From NCBI GenBank assembly GCA_020849795.1, contig JADZFR010000011.1:1-51818 (forward strand): DNA of 51,818 nt, read 5' to 3'. Under the pieces are notes generated by a model. The model saw nothing but the letters and a program-made list of their open reading frames with translations, did not search any database and was not told the DNA's origin. Below are positions 1 to 9,002 of the stretch, in pieces (position 1 is the stretch's first letter; every line of letters starts with the position of its first letter). The position numbers and the translations under genes are program-made. This DNA comes from Planctomycetota bacterium (GTDB lineage Bacteria > Planctomycetota > UBA8742 > UBA2392).

Positions 1-682
1 AGTTGAGCGAAGCGCCAGTCTGCGAGTTGGAAGCGACAGTAAAGCGCCCAGCCACAATGCCGTTGCCGCCCGAGCCAGTGTCGTTGGCATAAACGTTCTG
101 CGCAGTGCCAGCAACAGCCGCGACCGTAAGCGACGGCCCGGTGGTATAGCCGATGTCGGCAATGCCGTACTGATAACCTGCCGACTGGGTGCCCGGGAAT
201 TGAGGCGTGGTCGCTGAGTTCGAATCCCAACGGGCCGCGACGTACCGGATGTTGCCGGCGCTGGGGAAAAATGCAGCGGGTGAAGAACCACTAAGGTAGT
301 ACCAGCTGGCGCCGACGCCCGAGGGCAAGAACACGCAAACGACGTAATTCGTACCATTCGTGAGCGCCACCGGAGTCGTCAGTTGCACCGATCGCCACTG
401 ACCTGCGGTTCCGGCGGGCAGCGCGGCTTGGGCGAGCAGTTGCTGGTTGTTGATCTGATAGAGCGAAACCGTGCGCGCAACGGCGTCTGGAAGGATCGCG
501 CTCAGGTGAGTCACCGAAATGTTGGCGGCGCTGCACGTGAACTCCCACCCGACTTGGCGCGGAGAGGCTGTCGTGCTGGAAAACGACGTCGTCCCCTGAT
601 TGAGCGGATAGGTCTGGGCCCCGCAGTTGGAGGCGAACAGAATCGTCAACAGCAGGCCAGCAGACCAGGCGAAGTTTTTCAT
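1..682 (-). CDS. Secreted DUF4082-like protein, 3' end outside window
   Basis: The reading frame opens at an ATG (positions 680-682) and runs off the window start, so the C-terminus is missing; about 227 residues are visible. An AAGGA-like ribosome site precedes the start. Residues 1-23 form a signal peptide with a Leu-rich core ending near NCGAQ. Residues ~30-140 have the look of DUF4082-type domains: a VGWEFT strand, an ISVTHLSAILPD stretch, then SLYQINNQQLLAQ and a TPVALTNGTNYVVCVF strand. Such domains occur in secreted or cell-surface proteins. After ~residue 165 a new beta-rich region starts (GPSLTVAAVAGTAQNV). Function unknown; export is likely, and a C-terminal sorting tail cannot be checked. 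Confidence 0.75.
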   Translation of the reverse strand, partial: MKNFAWSAGLLLTILFASNCGAQTYPLNQGTTSFSSTTASPRQVGWEFTCSAANISVTHLSAILPDAVARTVSLYQINNQQLLAQAALPAGTAGQWRSVQLTTPVALTNGTNYVVCVFLPSGVGASWYYLSGSSPAAFFPSAGNIRYVAARWDSNSATTPQFPGTQSAGYQYGIADIGYTTGPSLTVAAVAGTAQNVYANDTGSGGNGIVAGRFTVASNSQTGASLN

Positions 683-1016
683 AGGGTCTTGTCCTTCACC
701 GTGCATCGCGTTCACAAAGAGCACGCATGCACAGAACTATCCCACACTAAGCGTGGGCAATGATGGCAATCCAGTTATGTCATGCGAATGTAATGGAATA
801 AGCTAGCTAAACGGGGTGATTCTTGCAAACCCTAGTTGGTTGAATCACAGAGTCGAACAACCGCATAAAGCAGACATGCGCATCATGGACGGGTTGCTTC
901 GTTTGGTGTCCCGACGGGCAGCCAGCGACCCAGATTGCAGCGCCGATTCCAAGTCCTTCTCAGCGAGGACATTCGGCGTATAAGGGGCGCCTTCAATCCG
1001 GCGGAAACGTACCCAG
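683..1016. other. Divergent intergenic region
   Basis: 334 bases between the divergent starts of the DUF4082-like gene and the macro-domain gene, so promoters for both should lie here. The left half (730-830) is markedly AT-richer than its surroundings. A 35-codon ATG frame at 876-983 has no ribosome site and no recognisable product. I see no convincing operator or RNA gene. Confidence 0.5.
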
Positions 1017-1526
1017 ATGAACAAGGAACACATTCACCTGAAGCTTGGCAGCGTCAAAGATGCCCAAGCCGACGCCATCGTCAGTGAGATCAACAACGAC
1101 CTCATCTTTGCCGAAGAGGCCCATTGCAGCCTTGGTCCCGAAGTAGACACCGAGATCATTCGCCAGTGCCTTGCCATCGGCAAGCTTGACCTTGGCGACG
1201 CGGTGGTCACGGACGCCGGCGACCTCGATGCCCGCTGGGTGATCCACGCCGCGAGCATGAACTACGACCAGGTCAGCACGGAAGACAGCATCGTCAGCAG
1301 CCTGCGCGCCGCACTCAAGCGCGCGTCCGAAATCGGCGCCCGCACCATCGCGGTGCCGCCGATCGGCATGGCGACCAGCCACATCCCGATCAAACGCGTG
1401 GCTGAGCTGCTGCTCAGCGAGGTGCTGCGCCATGACACCCGCGAAAGCACGGTCGAAGAAGTGAGCTTCTTTCTGCCCGACAAAGCCATGATGCGCGTCT
1501 TTGACGAGTGTTTGAAACAGGTCTGA
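1017..1526 (+). CDS. Stand-alone macro-domain protein
   Basis: 169 residues, about the size of a single macro (ADP-ribose-binding) domain. Family landmarks: the first strand and DAIVSEINNDL (usual form DAIVNAANxxL), VDTEIIRQ in place of the VDGAIHRA helix, WVIHAAS (usual YVIHTVGP), and TIAVPPIGMATSHIP in place of the second ribose-phosphate loop FPAISTGIYGFP. Macro domains bind ADP-ribose or reverse ADP-ribosylation. Here the Gly-rich first loop is replaced by AEEAHCSLGPE, so hydrolase activity is doubtful. The gene ends 69 bases before the cystathionine beta-synthase start on the same strand and may share its transcript. Family call is fairly sure; substrate unknown. Confidence 0.7.
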   Translation: MNKEHIHLKLGSVKDAQADAIVSEINNDLIFAEEAHCSLGPEVDTEIIRQCLAIGKLDLGDAVVTDAGDLDARWVIHAASMNYDQVSTEDSIVSSLRAALKRASEIGARTIAVPPIGMATSHIPIKRVAELLLSEVLRHDTRESTVEEVSFFLPDKAMMRVFDECLKQV

Positions 1527-1595
1527 CGAGTTGGGATTCAACTGCGGCGCTTCGTACGCGCCAATCCAGGTCCTTTGCCCGGCAGCAGGTCGCCC

Positions 1596-2957
1596 ATGCC
1601 CATTCTTGACTCCATTCTTGACTGCATCGGCGACACGCCGATGGTTCGGCTCTCGCGCTTCAGTGATGGCTTGCCTTTCACGCTGGTCGGCAAGCTGGAT
1701 CAACTGAACCCCGGTGGTTCGGTCAAAGACCGCATCGGCATTGCCATGATCCGCGATGCCGAAGCCAAAGGGCTGTTGCAGCCCGGCGGCACGATCACCG
1801 AAGGCACCGCGGGCAACACCGGGCTTGGCCTGGCCATCGCCGCCAACAACCTGGGCTACAAGTGCGTGTTCTGCCTGCCCGACAAGATGTCGAAGGAAAA
1901 GATCGACCTGCTGCGCGCATACGGCGCCAAGGTGATCGTCACGCCCACCGCTGTTGACAAGTCAAGCCCTCTGCATTACGCCAACGTCGCCAAGCGCATT
2001 GCCAAAGAAACACCGGGCGGCTGGTTTGCGGGCCAGTTTGAAAACCAGTCCAACCCGCTGGTGCACTACCAATCCACAGCCAAAGAAATCTGGGACCAGA
2101 CGGGCGGCAAGTTGACGCATTTCTTTGCCGGCGCCGGCACCGGCGGCACGATCAATGGCGTCGGCAAGTTCCTGAAAGAACACAACCCCGCCATCAAGGT
2201 CGTGCTGTGCGACCCGGACGGCAGCTTTTACGGCCCGTGGTTCAAGGACCACAAAGCCCAGCCGTCGCCGCGACAGTACACCGTCGAGGGCATCGGCCTC
2301 GACTACATCCCCGGCACGATGAACTTTGACCACATCGACGACGTGGTCACTGTCAGCGACCGCGAGGCGTATCTGGCGGCGCGCAAACTGGTGCGCCTGG
2401 AGGGCATTTTCACGGGCGGCAGCACGGGCAACAACATCGCGGGCGCGGTGAAATGGCTCAAGGCCAATGGCGCGGGCAAAGATGCGCTGCCGGTCGCGTT
2501 TCTGTGCGATGTGGGTGACCGCTACTTGTCCAAGATGTACAGCGACGACTGGATGCGCGAGAACGGGTTTCTTGAGCGCAGCGACGTTACGGCAGGCGAG
2601 ATACTGCTGCGCCAGCGTGGTCGCAAGCTGGTCACGGCCGAGCCGGCGCAGTCGCTGGCTGAGGTGATGGTGCAGGTCAAGACGCTTGACCTGTCACAGA
2701 TCCCGGTGCTGGAAAACGGCCAGCCCGTGGGCGCGCTGTACGACGGGCAATTGCTCAAGCTGCTGCTTGAGGGCCGCAAACTCGACCAGATCAAGGTGCG
2801 CGAAGTGATGGGCAGCCCGCTGCCCGTGGTCGATGAAGAAATCACTGTGGGCGAGTTGCTCAAAAGTGTCGAGCGCGAGCCCGGAGCTGCACTGGTCCGG
2901 CGCGCGTCCGGTGAATGGGGCATTCTGACCAAGGCTGACCTGGTCGCAGTTCTGTAA
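1596..2957 (+). CDS. cbs: Cystathionine beta-synthase
   Basis: 453 residues from the ATG at 1596; a TTG seven codons upstream (1575) is also in frame, but the family normally starts just before the ILDSILDCIGDTPMVRL strand. This is a fold-type II PLP enzyme that condenses serine and homocysteine to cystathionine in the cytoplasm. The PLP lysine is in LNPGGSVKDRIG, the substrate loop is EGTAGNTGLG, and the phosphate-binding loop is GAGTGGTINGVG. Residues ~335-453 form a CBS-domain pair, the usual energy- or S-adenosylmethionine-sensing module, which separates it from plain O-acetylserine sulfhydrylase. The order of catalytic and CBS domains and the length fit the family. No cystathionine gamma-lyase lies next to it. 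A GC-rich inverted repeat (2985-3010) follows, without a T-run. Confidence 0.88.
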   Translation: MPILDSILDCIGDTPMVRLSRFSDGLPFTLVGKLDQLNPGGSVKDRIGIAMIRDAEAKGLLQPGGTITEGTAGNTGLGLAIAANNLGYKCVFCLPDKMSKEKIDLLRAYGAKVIVTPTAVDKSSPLHYANVAKRIAKETPGGWFAGQFENQSNPLVHYQSTAKEIWDQTGGKLTHFFAGAGTGGTINGVGKFLKEHNPAIKVVLCDPDGSFYGPWFKDHKAQPSPRQYTVEGIGLDYIPGTMNFDHIDDVVTVSDREAYLAARKLVRLEGIFTGGSTGNNIAGAVKWLKANGAGKDALPVAFLCDVGDRYLSKMYSDDWMRENGFLERSDVTAGEILLRQRGRKLVTAEPAQSLAEVMVQVKTLDLSQIPVLENGQPVGALYDGQLLKLLLEGRKLDQIKVREVMGSPLPVVDEEITVGELLKSVEREPGAALVRRASGEWGILTKADLVAVL

Positions 2958-3059
2958 CCCCAGCCAATTTCTGCAACTGACACTCGGCGCGCGGGAATAG
3001 TCGCGCGCCGACTGCTGTTCGGTCCCGACATTCACGTTTTTCGAACACGGGAGACGAAC

Positions 3060-3959
3060 ATGAAGATTGCGATTACGACCCCTACCGGCCACATCGGTGG
3101 CGGCTTGGCGAAACAGCTGCTTGAGAAGGGCGGCCACGAACTGACACTGATCTGCCGCGACCCGGCGAAACTGGCTGACCTCGCCAAGCGCGGCGCCAAG
3201 GTGGTGAAGGCGGACCTTGAGAATCGGGACGATGTCATTAAGGCGACAGCCGGCGCCGACGCGGTGTTCTTGCTGTGCCCGCCGAAGTTTGACGCCCCCG
3301 ACCTGCGCGCATACCAGAATAAGGTCGGCGACAATTTTGCCGCGGCGGTGCGCAAGAACAAACTGAAGCGCGTGGTGTTCCTTTCCAGTTTTGGCGCCCA
3401 GCACAAGTCCGGCACCGGGCCGATTGCCGGCCTGCATGATATTGAGCAGAAGCTGAACGCCGCCGCCAAAGAAGTGGGCGGCAGCGCATTGCACCTGCGG
3501 CCCGCGTCGTTCATGGAAAACTGGTTCATGAACATCGACAGCATCAAGTCCCAGGGCGCAGTGTATGCGCCCATACCCGCAGATGCGTCCATGCCGCAGA
3601 TTGCGACGCAGGACATCGCCAGGGTCGCAGCAGAAGTCATCGTCGACACGAAGTGGAGCGGCACCAAGGTTCGCGAACTGCTGGGCCCGCGCGATTACAC
3701 GTTCAAGGACAGCGTGAAGATCATTGGCGACGCGATCGGCAAACCCGTGAACTTCGTGCAGGTTCCCGGTGATGCGGCTTTGCAGTCCATGACCGGCATG
3801 GGGCTCAGCAAGAGCGTCGCAAGCAGCTATGTCGAGATGTACGACGGCGTTGCCAAGGGGATCGTCAAGGCCGAGCATGCGCGCAAGGCCGAAAACACGA
3901 CACCGACAACCTTCGAGCAGTTCGCCAAGGCAGCGCTGGCGCCCGCCATCAAGGGCTAG
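3060..3959 (+). CDS. NmrA-like NAD(P)-binding oxidoreductase
   Basis: 299 residues, an atypical short-chain dehydrogenase of the NmrA/NAD(P)H azoreductase-like group. The N-terminal nucleotide-binding motif is TPTGHIGGGLAKQLL, followed by ELTLICRDPAKL, whose Arg suits NADP phosphate, then ADLENRDDVIKATAGAD and the strand AVFLLCPP. The later stretch HLRPASFMENWFMN is typical of NmrA-like proteins. Members are either redox sensors or small-molecule reductases; the sequence does not say which. A good GGGAGA ribosome site precedes the ATG. The gene is closed by a strong intrinsic terminator at 3973-4005. Confidence 0.8.
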   Translation: MKIAITTPTGHIGGGLAKQLLEKGGHELTLICRDPAKLADLAKRGAKVVKADLENRDDVIKATAGADAVFLLCPPKFDAPDLRAYQNKVGDNFAAAVRKNKLKRVVFLSSFGAQHKSGTGPIAGLHDIEQKLNAAAKEVGGSALHLRPASFMENWFMNIDSIKSQGAVYAPIPADASMPQIATQDIARVAAEVIVDTKWSGTKVRELLGPRDYTFKDSVKIIGDAIGKPVNFVQVPGDAALQSMTGMGLSKSVASSYVEMYDGVAKGIVKAEHARKAENTTPTTFEQFAKAALAPAIKG

Positions 3960-3972
3960 CGTGTGAGCATTC

Positions 3973-4005
3973 ACCCGCCCCGGAAAACCGGGGCGGGTCT
4001 TTTTT
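3973..4005 (+). terminator. Intrinsic terminator after the NmrA-like gene
   Basis: A perfect 11-bp GC-rich stem (3973-3983 with 3988-3998), an AAAA loop, then a T-rich run to 4005. It starts 13 bases after the stop codon. Confidence 0.9.
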
Positions 4006-4059
4006 GTTGGCAGTTCGGCACGTGCCAGCCAAGATGGGCAAATCTCGATGGACTGACGC

Positions 4060-4869
4060 ATGCTTGCCCCAAAACTTGTTCTTCTTGGCGTCGGTGCCGT
4101 GCTGCTGCTGATCGGCGGCATCTTCACCGCAGAGGCCATCTCCGAGCCCGCTCCCGTACGCATGAAGTATGCGCAGTTCCGTGACTCCAACGTCGAGGCG
4201 CGCTGGCTTGAACTGACGGATTGCACGATCAGCTATTACTACGGCATGCGCATTGACGAGGTCGAGCAGGCGCGCTACGGCGGCAAGGAAACCATCAAGG
4301 ACAAGCATTACTACGCCGCGCTGCTGGCAGGGCCCGAAGATGAACGGTCGGTGAAAGCCTTCATCGAAGTCGAAGATGCCGGCCTGAAGACACTGATGGA
4401 ACAGTGCTGGAACGCCGAAGAGGCTGAAGATTACGAGTTCTTTGAGACCAACGACGCGCGCATCTTCGTCCACAACCAGACCGTGCGCGGCATGGCAACT
4501 CGCTGGAACATGAACGCCGGAGAGACCAAGAAACTGCTTCGTGACAACCTCGACGTCACGCCCGATCTCGTCGTGATCAAGCAAGGCGCCGAGCCAAGCC
4601 GCACTGCCGGATGGGTTCTGCTGTTGCTGGGGGCGTTGGTCGCCGGCGGCGGCGGCCTGTGGCTGGTGTTCGGCCGCAAGTCGCAACCGCAGTTGGTGTT
4701 TCAGCCGGCGTACGCACCATACCCGCCACCACCAGGCATGCCCGGTCCGGCGCAGTATCAAGGTAATGTTCCGTATCCGGGAAATGCGCAGTATCCCGGA
4801 AATCAGCCTTTCGCGGGCCAGCCGCGGCCGCAGGACCAGGCGCCGCCGCCACCTTGGCAAGCCCGCTGA
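4060..4869 (+). CDS. Two-TM protein with proline-rich cytoplasmic tail
   Basis: 269 residues, no family recognised. Residues 5-27 are a hydrophobic segment (LVLLGVGAVLLLIGG) and residues ~185-208 a second one (GWVLLLLGALVAGGGGLWLV). The ~155 residues between them are polar and acidic and probably lie outside the membrane. The last ~55 residues are rich in Pro, Gly, Tyr and Gln with repeated YPGN and PPPP motifs, like tails found on bacterial membrane proteins. The fold between the TM segments resembles the TMEM43/DUF1625 layout only loosely. The preceding terminator implies its own promoter between 4006 and 4059. A GCCCGCT/AGCGGGC hairpin overlaps its stop (4861-4881). Confidence 0.7.
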   Translation: MLAPKLVLLGVGAVLLLIGGIFTAEAISEPAPVRMKYAQFRDSNVEARWLELTDCTISYYYGMRIDEVEQARYGGKETIKDKHYYAALLAGPEDERSVKAFIEVEDAGLKTLMEQCWNAEEAEDYEFFETNDARIFVHNQTVRGMATRWNMNAGETKKLLRDNLDVTPDLVVIKQGAEPSRTAGWVLLLLGALVAGGGGLWLVFGRKSQPQLVFQPAYAPYPPPPGMPGPAQYQGNVPYPGNAQYPGNQPFAGQPRPQDQAPPPPWQAR

Positions 4870-5069
4870 CGAGAAGCGGGCCCAGGCCGGTTTTGCCAAT
4901 TTTCAGGTCACAACGGCCCGGATCGCCCAACGTGCGATCCGGCGGAAATGTGCATTTCTAGGCGTTGAGGACTCATGCCGCAGCATATTCCCTTTGGCAC
5001 TTGGAAGATTGCGGCGTAAACTAGTGTTCTAACAGCCCGGTTAGAAGCCGGTTGCGGAGGTGCTGTTCC

Positions 5070-5306
5070 ATGTTGCCCGATGACCCCAACCTTGATCGGT
5101 CCACTCGCCGGTTGCCTTCCACTCCGGGGCACAAGACTGCCATGCTGCTGCGCGAGAAGTATGTGCGCCGCCGCACCGCCATCCAGCGCTTCACTGAACG
5201 GCTGCAGCGAGGCGGCCCAGCCGACCACGCGGAAATCCAGACGCTGCGCGACGTAGGCGTGAGCGAAGACGAGATCAAGGTGCTGGTGGCCCAGTACTCG
5301 GCTTGA
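5070..5306 (+). CDS. Small acidic/basic helical protein, paralogue 1
   Basis: 78 residues from an ATG preceded by GGAGG (5056-5060) at nine bases, which decides this start over an upstream in-frame TTG at 5052. The protein has a basic middle segment (LLREKYVRRRTAIQRFTERL) predicted helical, then a conserved C-terminal signature EIQTLRDVGVSEDEIKVLV. It is clearly related to the product of 5504-5737, with the same length and order of motifs. No known family recognised; the small helical make-up would suit a DNA- or protein-binding role, but that is a guess. Confidence 0.75.
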   Translation: MLPDDPNLDRSTRRLPSTPGHKTAMLLREKYVRRRTAIQRFTERLQRGGPADHAEIQTLRDVGVSEDEIKVLVAQYSA

Positions 5307-5503
5307 GTGCGGGGTGATGTTGTAAGACGGCCGGTGTGCAAGGAACGAAAAGTCCGTAAATGTATTCATTTTGAGTCTTCACAACTCATGCAGTGATATC
5401 GACTTGCGCAACTCAACAGTATTCTCCTGATTTTTCATTTTGTAAGGAAACCACGAGGTGGGATCCTACGTTAGTATTGCAGGACCATAACGGAGGGCGA
5501 GTC

Positions 5504-5737
5504 ATGCCCGACATGGATGTGGACAAGGTAACCCGCCGCTACGTCGGCTTGAACCCGAAGGAGACTGCGCTGCGCCTGCGTGAAAGCTACACGCGCAAGC
5601 GCGATGCGATCCAGAAGTTCACTGACCGCGTACAGAAGTCCGGTGGATTTGTGGACGACGCCGAAATCGAAACGCTGCGCGCGGTAGGCGTCAGCGAGGA
5701 CGAAATCAAGGCGCTGGTCGAGGCCTACGGGGTGTAA
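5504..5737 (+). CDS. Small acidic/basic helical protein, paralogue 2
   Basis: 77 residues from the ATG at 5504, preceded by CGGAGGG (5491-5497) at six bases; an upstream in-frame start at 5393 lacks such a site. It matches its neighbour 5070-5306 at more than half of the aligned positions: LRESYTRKRDAIQKFTDRVQ against LREKYVRRRTAIQRFTERLQ, and EIETLRAVGVSEDEIKALV against EIQTLRDVGVSEDEIKVLV. The two N-termini differ. Each has its own ribosome site and 5' region, so they look like a tandem duplication with separate regulation. Function unknown. Confidence 0.78.
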   Translation: MPDMDVDKVTRRYVGLNPKETALRLRESYTRKRDAIQKFTDRVQKSGGFVDDAEIETLRAVGVSEDEIKALVEAYGV

Positions 5738-5814
5738 CGAACCTGAACAGGCCGGTCCCGACTTTCCACAGCGTTGCGGATTGCGCGGGTCACGCTAGGA
5801 TTGCCTTCCCGGGC

Positions 5815-5845
5815 GGACGCCTCCATGTGAGGCGTCCTTCGTTTT
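5815..5845 (+). terminator. Intrinsic terminator upstream of pyrG
   Basis: Perfect 8-bp stem (5815-5822 with 5830-5837), seven-base loop, followed by TTCGTTTT. It lies 78 bases after the second small paralogue and 18 bases before the pyrG start, so it could end the small-gene transcript or act as an attenuator in the pyrG leader. Confidence 0.65.
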
Positions 5846-5862
5846 GAAGCCTGGGGTAGCTT

Positions 5863-7482
5863 ATGACCAAGCATGTAACCAAGCACGTCATCATTACCGG
5901 CGGCGTTGTCAGCTCGCTGGGCAAGGGTTTGACCACGGCGTGTGTCGGCGCGCTGCTTGAGACGCGCGGACTGCGTGTGCGCATCCAGAAGTTTGACCCG
6001 TACATCAACGTGGACGCCGGCACGATGAACCCGTTTCAGCACGGCGAGGTCTACGTCACCGTGGACGGCGGCGAGACCGACCTGGACCTTGGCCACTACG
6101 AGCGCTACACCTCGGTGCCGCTGAGCCGCAACAGCAACATCACCAGCGGGCGCATCTACCAGACCGTGATCAACAAAGAGCGCCAGGGCGCCTACCTGGG
6201 CGGTTGTGTGCAGGTGGTCCCGCACATCACCAATGAAATCAAGCGCAATATCCGGCAGTGGGATGGCCCCGACACCGACATCGTGCTGTCCGAACTTGGC
6301 GGCACCGCGGGCGACATTGAGGGCGCGGCGTTTCTGGAGGCCTTTCGACAGTTCGCCTACGAGCACGGCCGCGACAATACGGTGTTTGTGCACCTGACGC
6401 TGGTGCCCTACCTGCGCGCGTCGGGCGAGCTCAAGACCAAGCCAACCCAGCAGAGCGTCGGCATCCTGCGCCAGATCGGTATCCAGCCCGACATGTTGAT
6501 CTGCCGCACCGAAAAACCGATTTCGCAAGAGATGCGCGACAAGATTGCGATGTTCTGCAACGTAGAAAAGAAGCACGTGTTCGAAGAGCGCGACGTCGAA
6601 AACACGATCTATGAACTGCCGCTGGTATTGAACCGCGAAGGCTTCGATGACGCGTTGATTCGCCGCCTTGGGCTGCCCGAAGGCCAGGCCCACCTCGAGG
6701 CCTGGCAGCAGGTCGTGCACACCGTGACGCACCCCACGGCCACAGTCGATATCGCCGTGGTCGGCAAGTACGTCGAGCTCAAGGATGCGTACAAAAGCGT
6801 CTACGAAAGCATCGACCACGCCGGCATCGCCAACAAAGTTGAAGTGAAAATTCATCGTATCAATGCCGAAGAGCTGACCGACGAAAACGTCGGCAAGCGC
6901 CTGCGCGGCATGGCGGGAATCCTGGTGCCCGGCGGTTTCGGCGAACGCGGCATTGAGGGCAAGATCAGCGCCGTGCGCTTTGCGCGCGAGAACAAGGTGC
7001 CTTACTACGGGCTGTGCCTCGGCATGCAGATTGCCGTGATTGAGTTTGCCCGCAACGTTGCCGGCATGGGCGACGCCAACAGCACCGAGTTCAGCAAAGA
7101 AACCACGAACCCGGTGATTACGCTGCTCAAAGACCAGATCAGCATCAAGGACATGGGCGGCACCATGCGCCTGGGTGCACAGCCGTGCCGGCTGACTGAG
7201 GGTACGGTCGCCCGCGCTGCCTATGGCGCCGAGACAGTGCAGGAGCGCCACCGCCACCGCTACGAGTTCAACAACGAGTATCGGGGCCGGCTGACAGAAA
7301 GAGGTTTGGTCATCAGCGGCATCAATCCCGAGCTTGAACTGGTCGAGATCGTGGAGCTGAAAGACCACCCGTTCTTTGTGGGCGTGCAGTTCCACCCCGA
7401 GTTCCAAAGCAAGCCGCTGAAGCCGCACGCGCTGTTCACAGCGTTCATCAAGGCCGCCAGCGAACGCAACAAGGCGCTATAG
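5863..7482 (+). CDS. pyrG: CTP synthase
   Basis: 539 residues, full family length. CTP synthase makes CTP from UTP, ATP and glutamine, the last step of de novo pyrimidine nucleotide synthesis, in the cytoplasm. The synthetase domain has the P-loop [14 protein letters not shown] near the N-terminus, [15 protein letters not shown], the Mg/ATP segment [20 protein letters not shown] and [11 protein letters not shown]. The C-terminal glutaminase domain (from ~residue 295) has GGFGERG, the nucleophile Cys in YGLCLGMQ and the catalytic His-Glu in [11 protein letters not shown]. All key residues are present. A hairpin lies directly upstream in the leader; pyrG is attenuated in some Firmicutes, but I see no C-rich initiation site that would show that here. 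Confidence 0.97.
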   Translation: MTKHVTKHVIITGGVVSSLGKGLTTACVGALLETRGLRVRIQKFDPYINVDAGTMNPFQHGEVYVTVDGGETDLDLGHYERYTSVPLSRNSNITSGRIYQTVINKERQGAYLGGCVQVVPHITNEIKRNIRQWDGPDTDIVLSELGGTAGDIEGAAFLEAFRQFAYEHGRDNTVFVHLTLVPYLRASGELKTKPTQQSVGILRQIGIQPDMLICRTEKPISQEMRDKIAMFCNVEKKHVFEERDVENTIYELPLVLNREGFDDALIRRLGLPEGQAHLEAWQQVVHTVTHPTATVDIAVVGKYVELKDAYKSVYESIDHAGIANKVEVKIHRINAEELTDENVGKRLRGMAGILVPGGFGERGIEGKISAVRFARENKVPYYGLCLGMQIAVIEFARNVAGMGDANSTEFSKETTNPVITLLKDQISIKDMGGTMRLGAQPCRLTEGTVARAAYGAETVQERHRHRYEFNNEYRGRLTERGLVISGINPELELVEIVELKDHPFFVGVQFHPEFQSKPLKPHALFTAFIKAASERNKAL

Positions 7483-7561
7483 CCGGCTCAGGACGGGGCT
7501 GGATTAGCCCCTTCTGGCGTGGTAGCCTTAAACCTCGAAACTCTGTTCAGCGAGGCGACTT

Positions 7562-8842
7562 ATGCCGCTCTATACCGTTACGGCGCGCGACGCCAATGGG
7601 CGTACTGTCAGCCAGGTCAAAGACGCACCCAGCGTCGGCGACCTCGTGCAGGAAATGCGCAAAGCCGGGCTTACTGTCATCGGCGTGAAATCCGAGGGCG
7701 GGGGCGGCGGAAGCGCCGTGGCTGCAACCCAGAACGCGCCCACCGAGGCGCAGGCCAAGGCCAAGTCCCAGGGCAGCATTTTTCAAAAGAAGGTCAAGGT
7801 CGGCGACATGGCGGCGTTCTGCCGCCAGATGAGCACGATGTTGCGCGCCGGTTTGAGCCTGCTGGACTCGCTTGAGACGATTGCGGCTGAAACCGAGACG
7901 CCGGTGTTCAAGGCGGCCCTCGAGAACGTGATGCTGGACATTGAGGCGGGTTCAAAGCTGTCCGATGCCATGAAAAAGCACGGACATATCTTCAGCCCCT
8001 TGATGTGCAGCATGATTGAGGCCGGCGAAGTTTCAGGTTCGCTGGATACCATCCTTGAGCAACTGGGCGTGTTCTTCAAGCGCCGCCACAAGCTGCAGCA
8101 GCAGATCAAGTCTGCAACGGCTTACCCCAAGTTCGTGGCCGGCTTCTTTGTGTTGATCGTGACCGGCATTTTCATGTTCCTGGTGCCGCAGTTCAAAGAG
8201 CTGTTTGAGCAGTACGGCGGAGAGCTTCCGTTTCTGACCAGCGTGCTGATCCTGATCAGCGACGCGATCGTGAAGTGGTGGTTCATCACGCTGCCGCTGC
8301 TGGCCGGCGGTGTGGCTGCGTTCATTTTCTGGAGACGAACGCCCGCGGGCGCCGAAAGCTGGGACCGCATGATCCTCAAGGCCCCGCTGTTTGGGCCCCT
8401 GACGCTGAAGTCGGGCGTGTCGCGCTTCACCATGACGCTTTCGACGCTGGTTCGCAACGGCATCACGCTGGACCAGTCGCTCGAAATCACCAGCAAAACC
8501 CTGGGCAACTACGTGCTTGAGCAGGCGATTCTTGATGCGCGCCAGAAGCTGATCCAGGGCTACAGCCTGTACCAGGCGTTGACCGACGGCGGCGTGTTCC
8601 CCAGCCTGATGACCAAGATGGTAAAGGTCGGCGAAGACTCGGGTGCATTGCCCGACATGCTTGCAGACGTGACCGAATACTATGAAGAAGAAGTAACCTC
8701 GGCTGTGCAGGGTATCACGTCGTTGATTGAGCCGGCGTTGATCATCTGTCTGGGTGGCGTGGTGCTGGTCGTGATCCTGGGCATCTACCTGCCGATCTTC
8801 AACCTGTCGCGTACTGCGGCCAAGGGCTCGGCTGGCAAGTAA
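7562..8842 (+). CDS. PilC/GspF inner-membrane platform protein
   Basis: 426 residues. GspF/PilC proteins form the inner-membrane platform that couples the assembly ATPase to pseudopilin or pilin movement. The N-terminus MPLYTVTARDANGR is the usual start, followed by a Gly-rich linker (~45-75). Two homologous helical domains follow: FCRQMSTMLRAGLSLLDSLE...AGEVSGSLD and FTMTLSTLVRNGITLDQSLE...VGEDSGALPDML. Three TM segments are visible: FVLIVTGIFMFLVP, FITLPLLAGGVAAFIFW, and near the C-terminus IICLGGVVLVVILGIYLPIF. Length and layout are those of complete members. No other secretion gene adjoins; the secretin is at 14.1 kb and the ATPases at 45-48 kb. A strong terminator follows. Confidence 0.92.
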   Translation: MPLYTVTARDANGRTVSQVKDAPSVGDLVQEMRKAGLTVIGVKSEGGGGGSAVAATQNAPTEAQAKAKSQGSIFQKKVKVGDMAAFCRQMSTMLRAGLSLLDSLETIAAETETPVFKAALENVMLDIEAGSKLSDAMKKHGHIFSPLMCSMIEAGEVSGSLDTILEQLGVFFKRRHKLQQQIKSATAYPKFVAGFFVLIVTGIFMFLVPQFKELFEQYGGELPFLTSVLILISDAIVKWWFITLPLLAGGVAAFIFWRRTPAGAESWDRMILKAPLFGPLTLKSGVSRFTMTLSTLVRNGITLDQSLEITSKTLGNYVLEQAILDARQKLIQGYSLYQALTDGGVFPSLMTKMVKVGEDSGALPDMLADVTEYYEEEVTSAVQGITSLIEPALIICLGGVVLVVILGIYLPIFNLSRTAAKGSAGK

Positions 8843-8858
8843 GTAACGTTGCATCTCG

Positions 8859-8892
8859 CAACGGGCCGGGGCTTCCCGGCCCGTTGTCATTT
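8859..8892 (+). terminator. Intrinsic terminator after the pilC/gspF gene
   Basis: 12-bp perfect stem (8859-8870 with 8875-8886), GCTT... loop of four bases, then TCATTT. It sits 16 bases after the stop codon. Confidence 0.8.
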
Positions 8893-8986
8893 GCGCACGA
8901 GTGGCAGCCGCCTGCGCACAACTGGTGGGCGAGTCGATGAGCGGCTCGCCGCAGATCGCCCACATTTCAGTGTGGCAGAAAACGTA

Positions 8987-9002
8987 GCACTATATGTAGT
9001 GG
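8987..9002. promoter_or_regulatory. Probable NrdR box
   Basis: The 16 bases GCACTATATGTAGTGG match the NrdR operator consensus (ACACTATATATAGTGT form) at 13 positions, including both CAC/GTG arms. NrdR is the widespread repressor of ribonucleotide reductase genes, and the next gene is a ribonucleotide reductase. The TATATG core could also serve as a -10 element, which would let repressor and polymerase compete. A weaker CCACA-N6-TGTGG repeat lies at 8960-8975, centred 27 bases away; paired NrdR boxes are usually about 31 apart, so it may not be a second box. Confidence 0.65.

Noticed and set aside
845..1033. 62-codon minus-strand frame and a 35-codon plus-strand frame (876-983) in the first intergenic region
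   Set aside because: No ribosome site, no family and no codon pattern like the neighbours.
2694..4226. Long minus-strand open frame (about 510 codons) opposite the cbs and NmrA-like genes
   Set aside because: It is antisense to two genes with clear families, has no family motif of its own, and is rich in His, Arg and Ala, as expected for shadows in high-GC DNA. The same holds for 5725-7428, 9251-11230, 34641-36266 and 40894-42501 on the minus strand.
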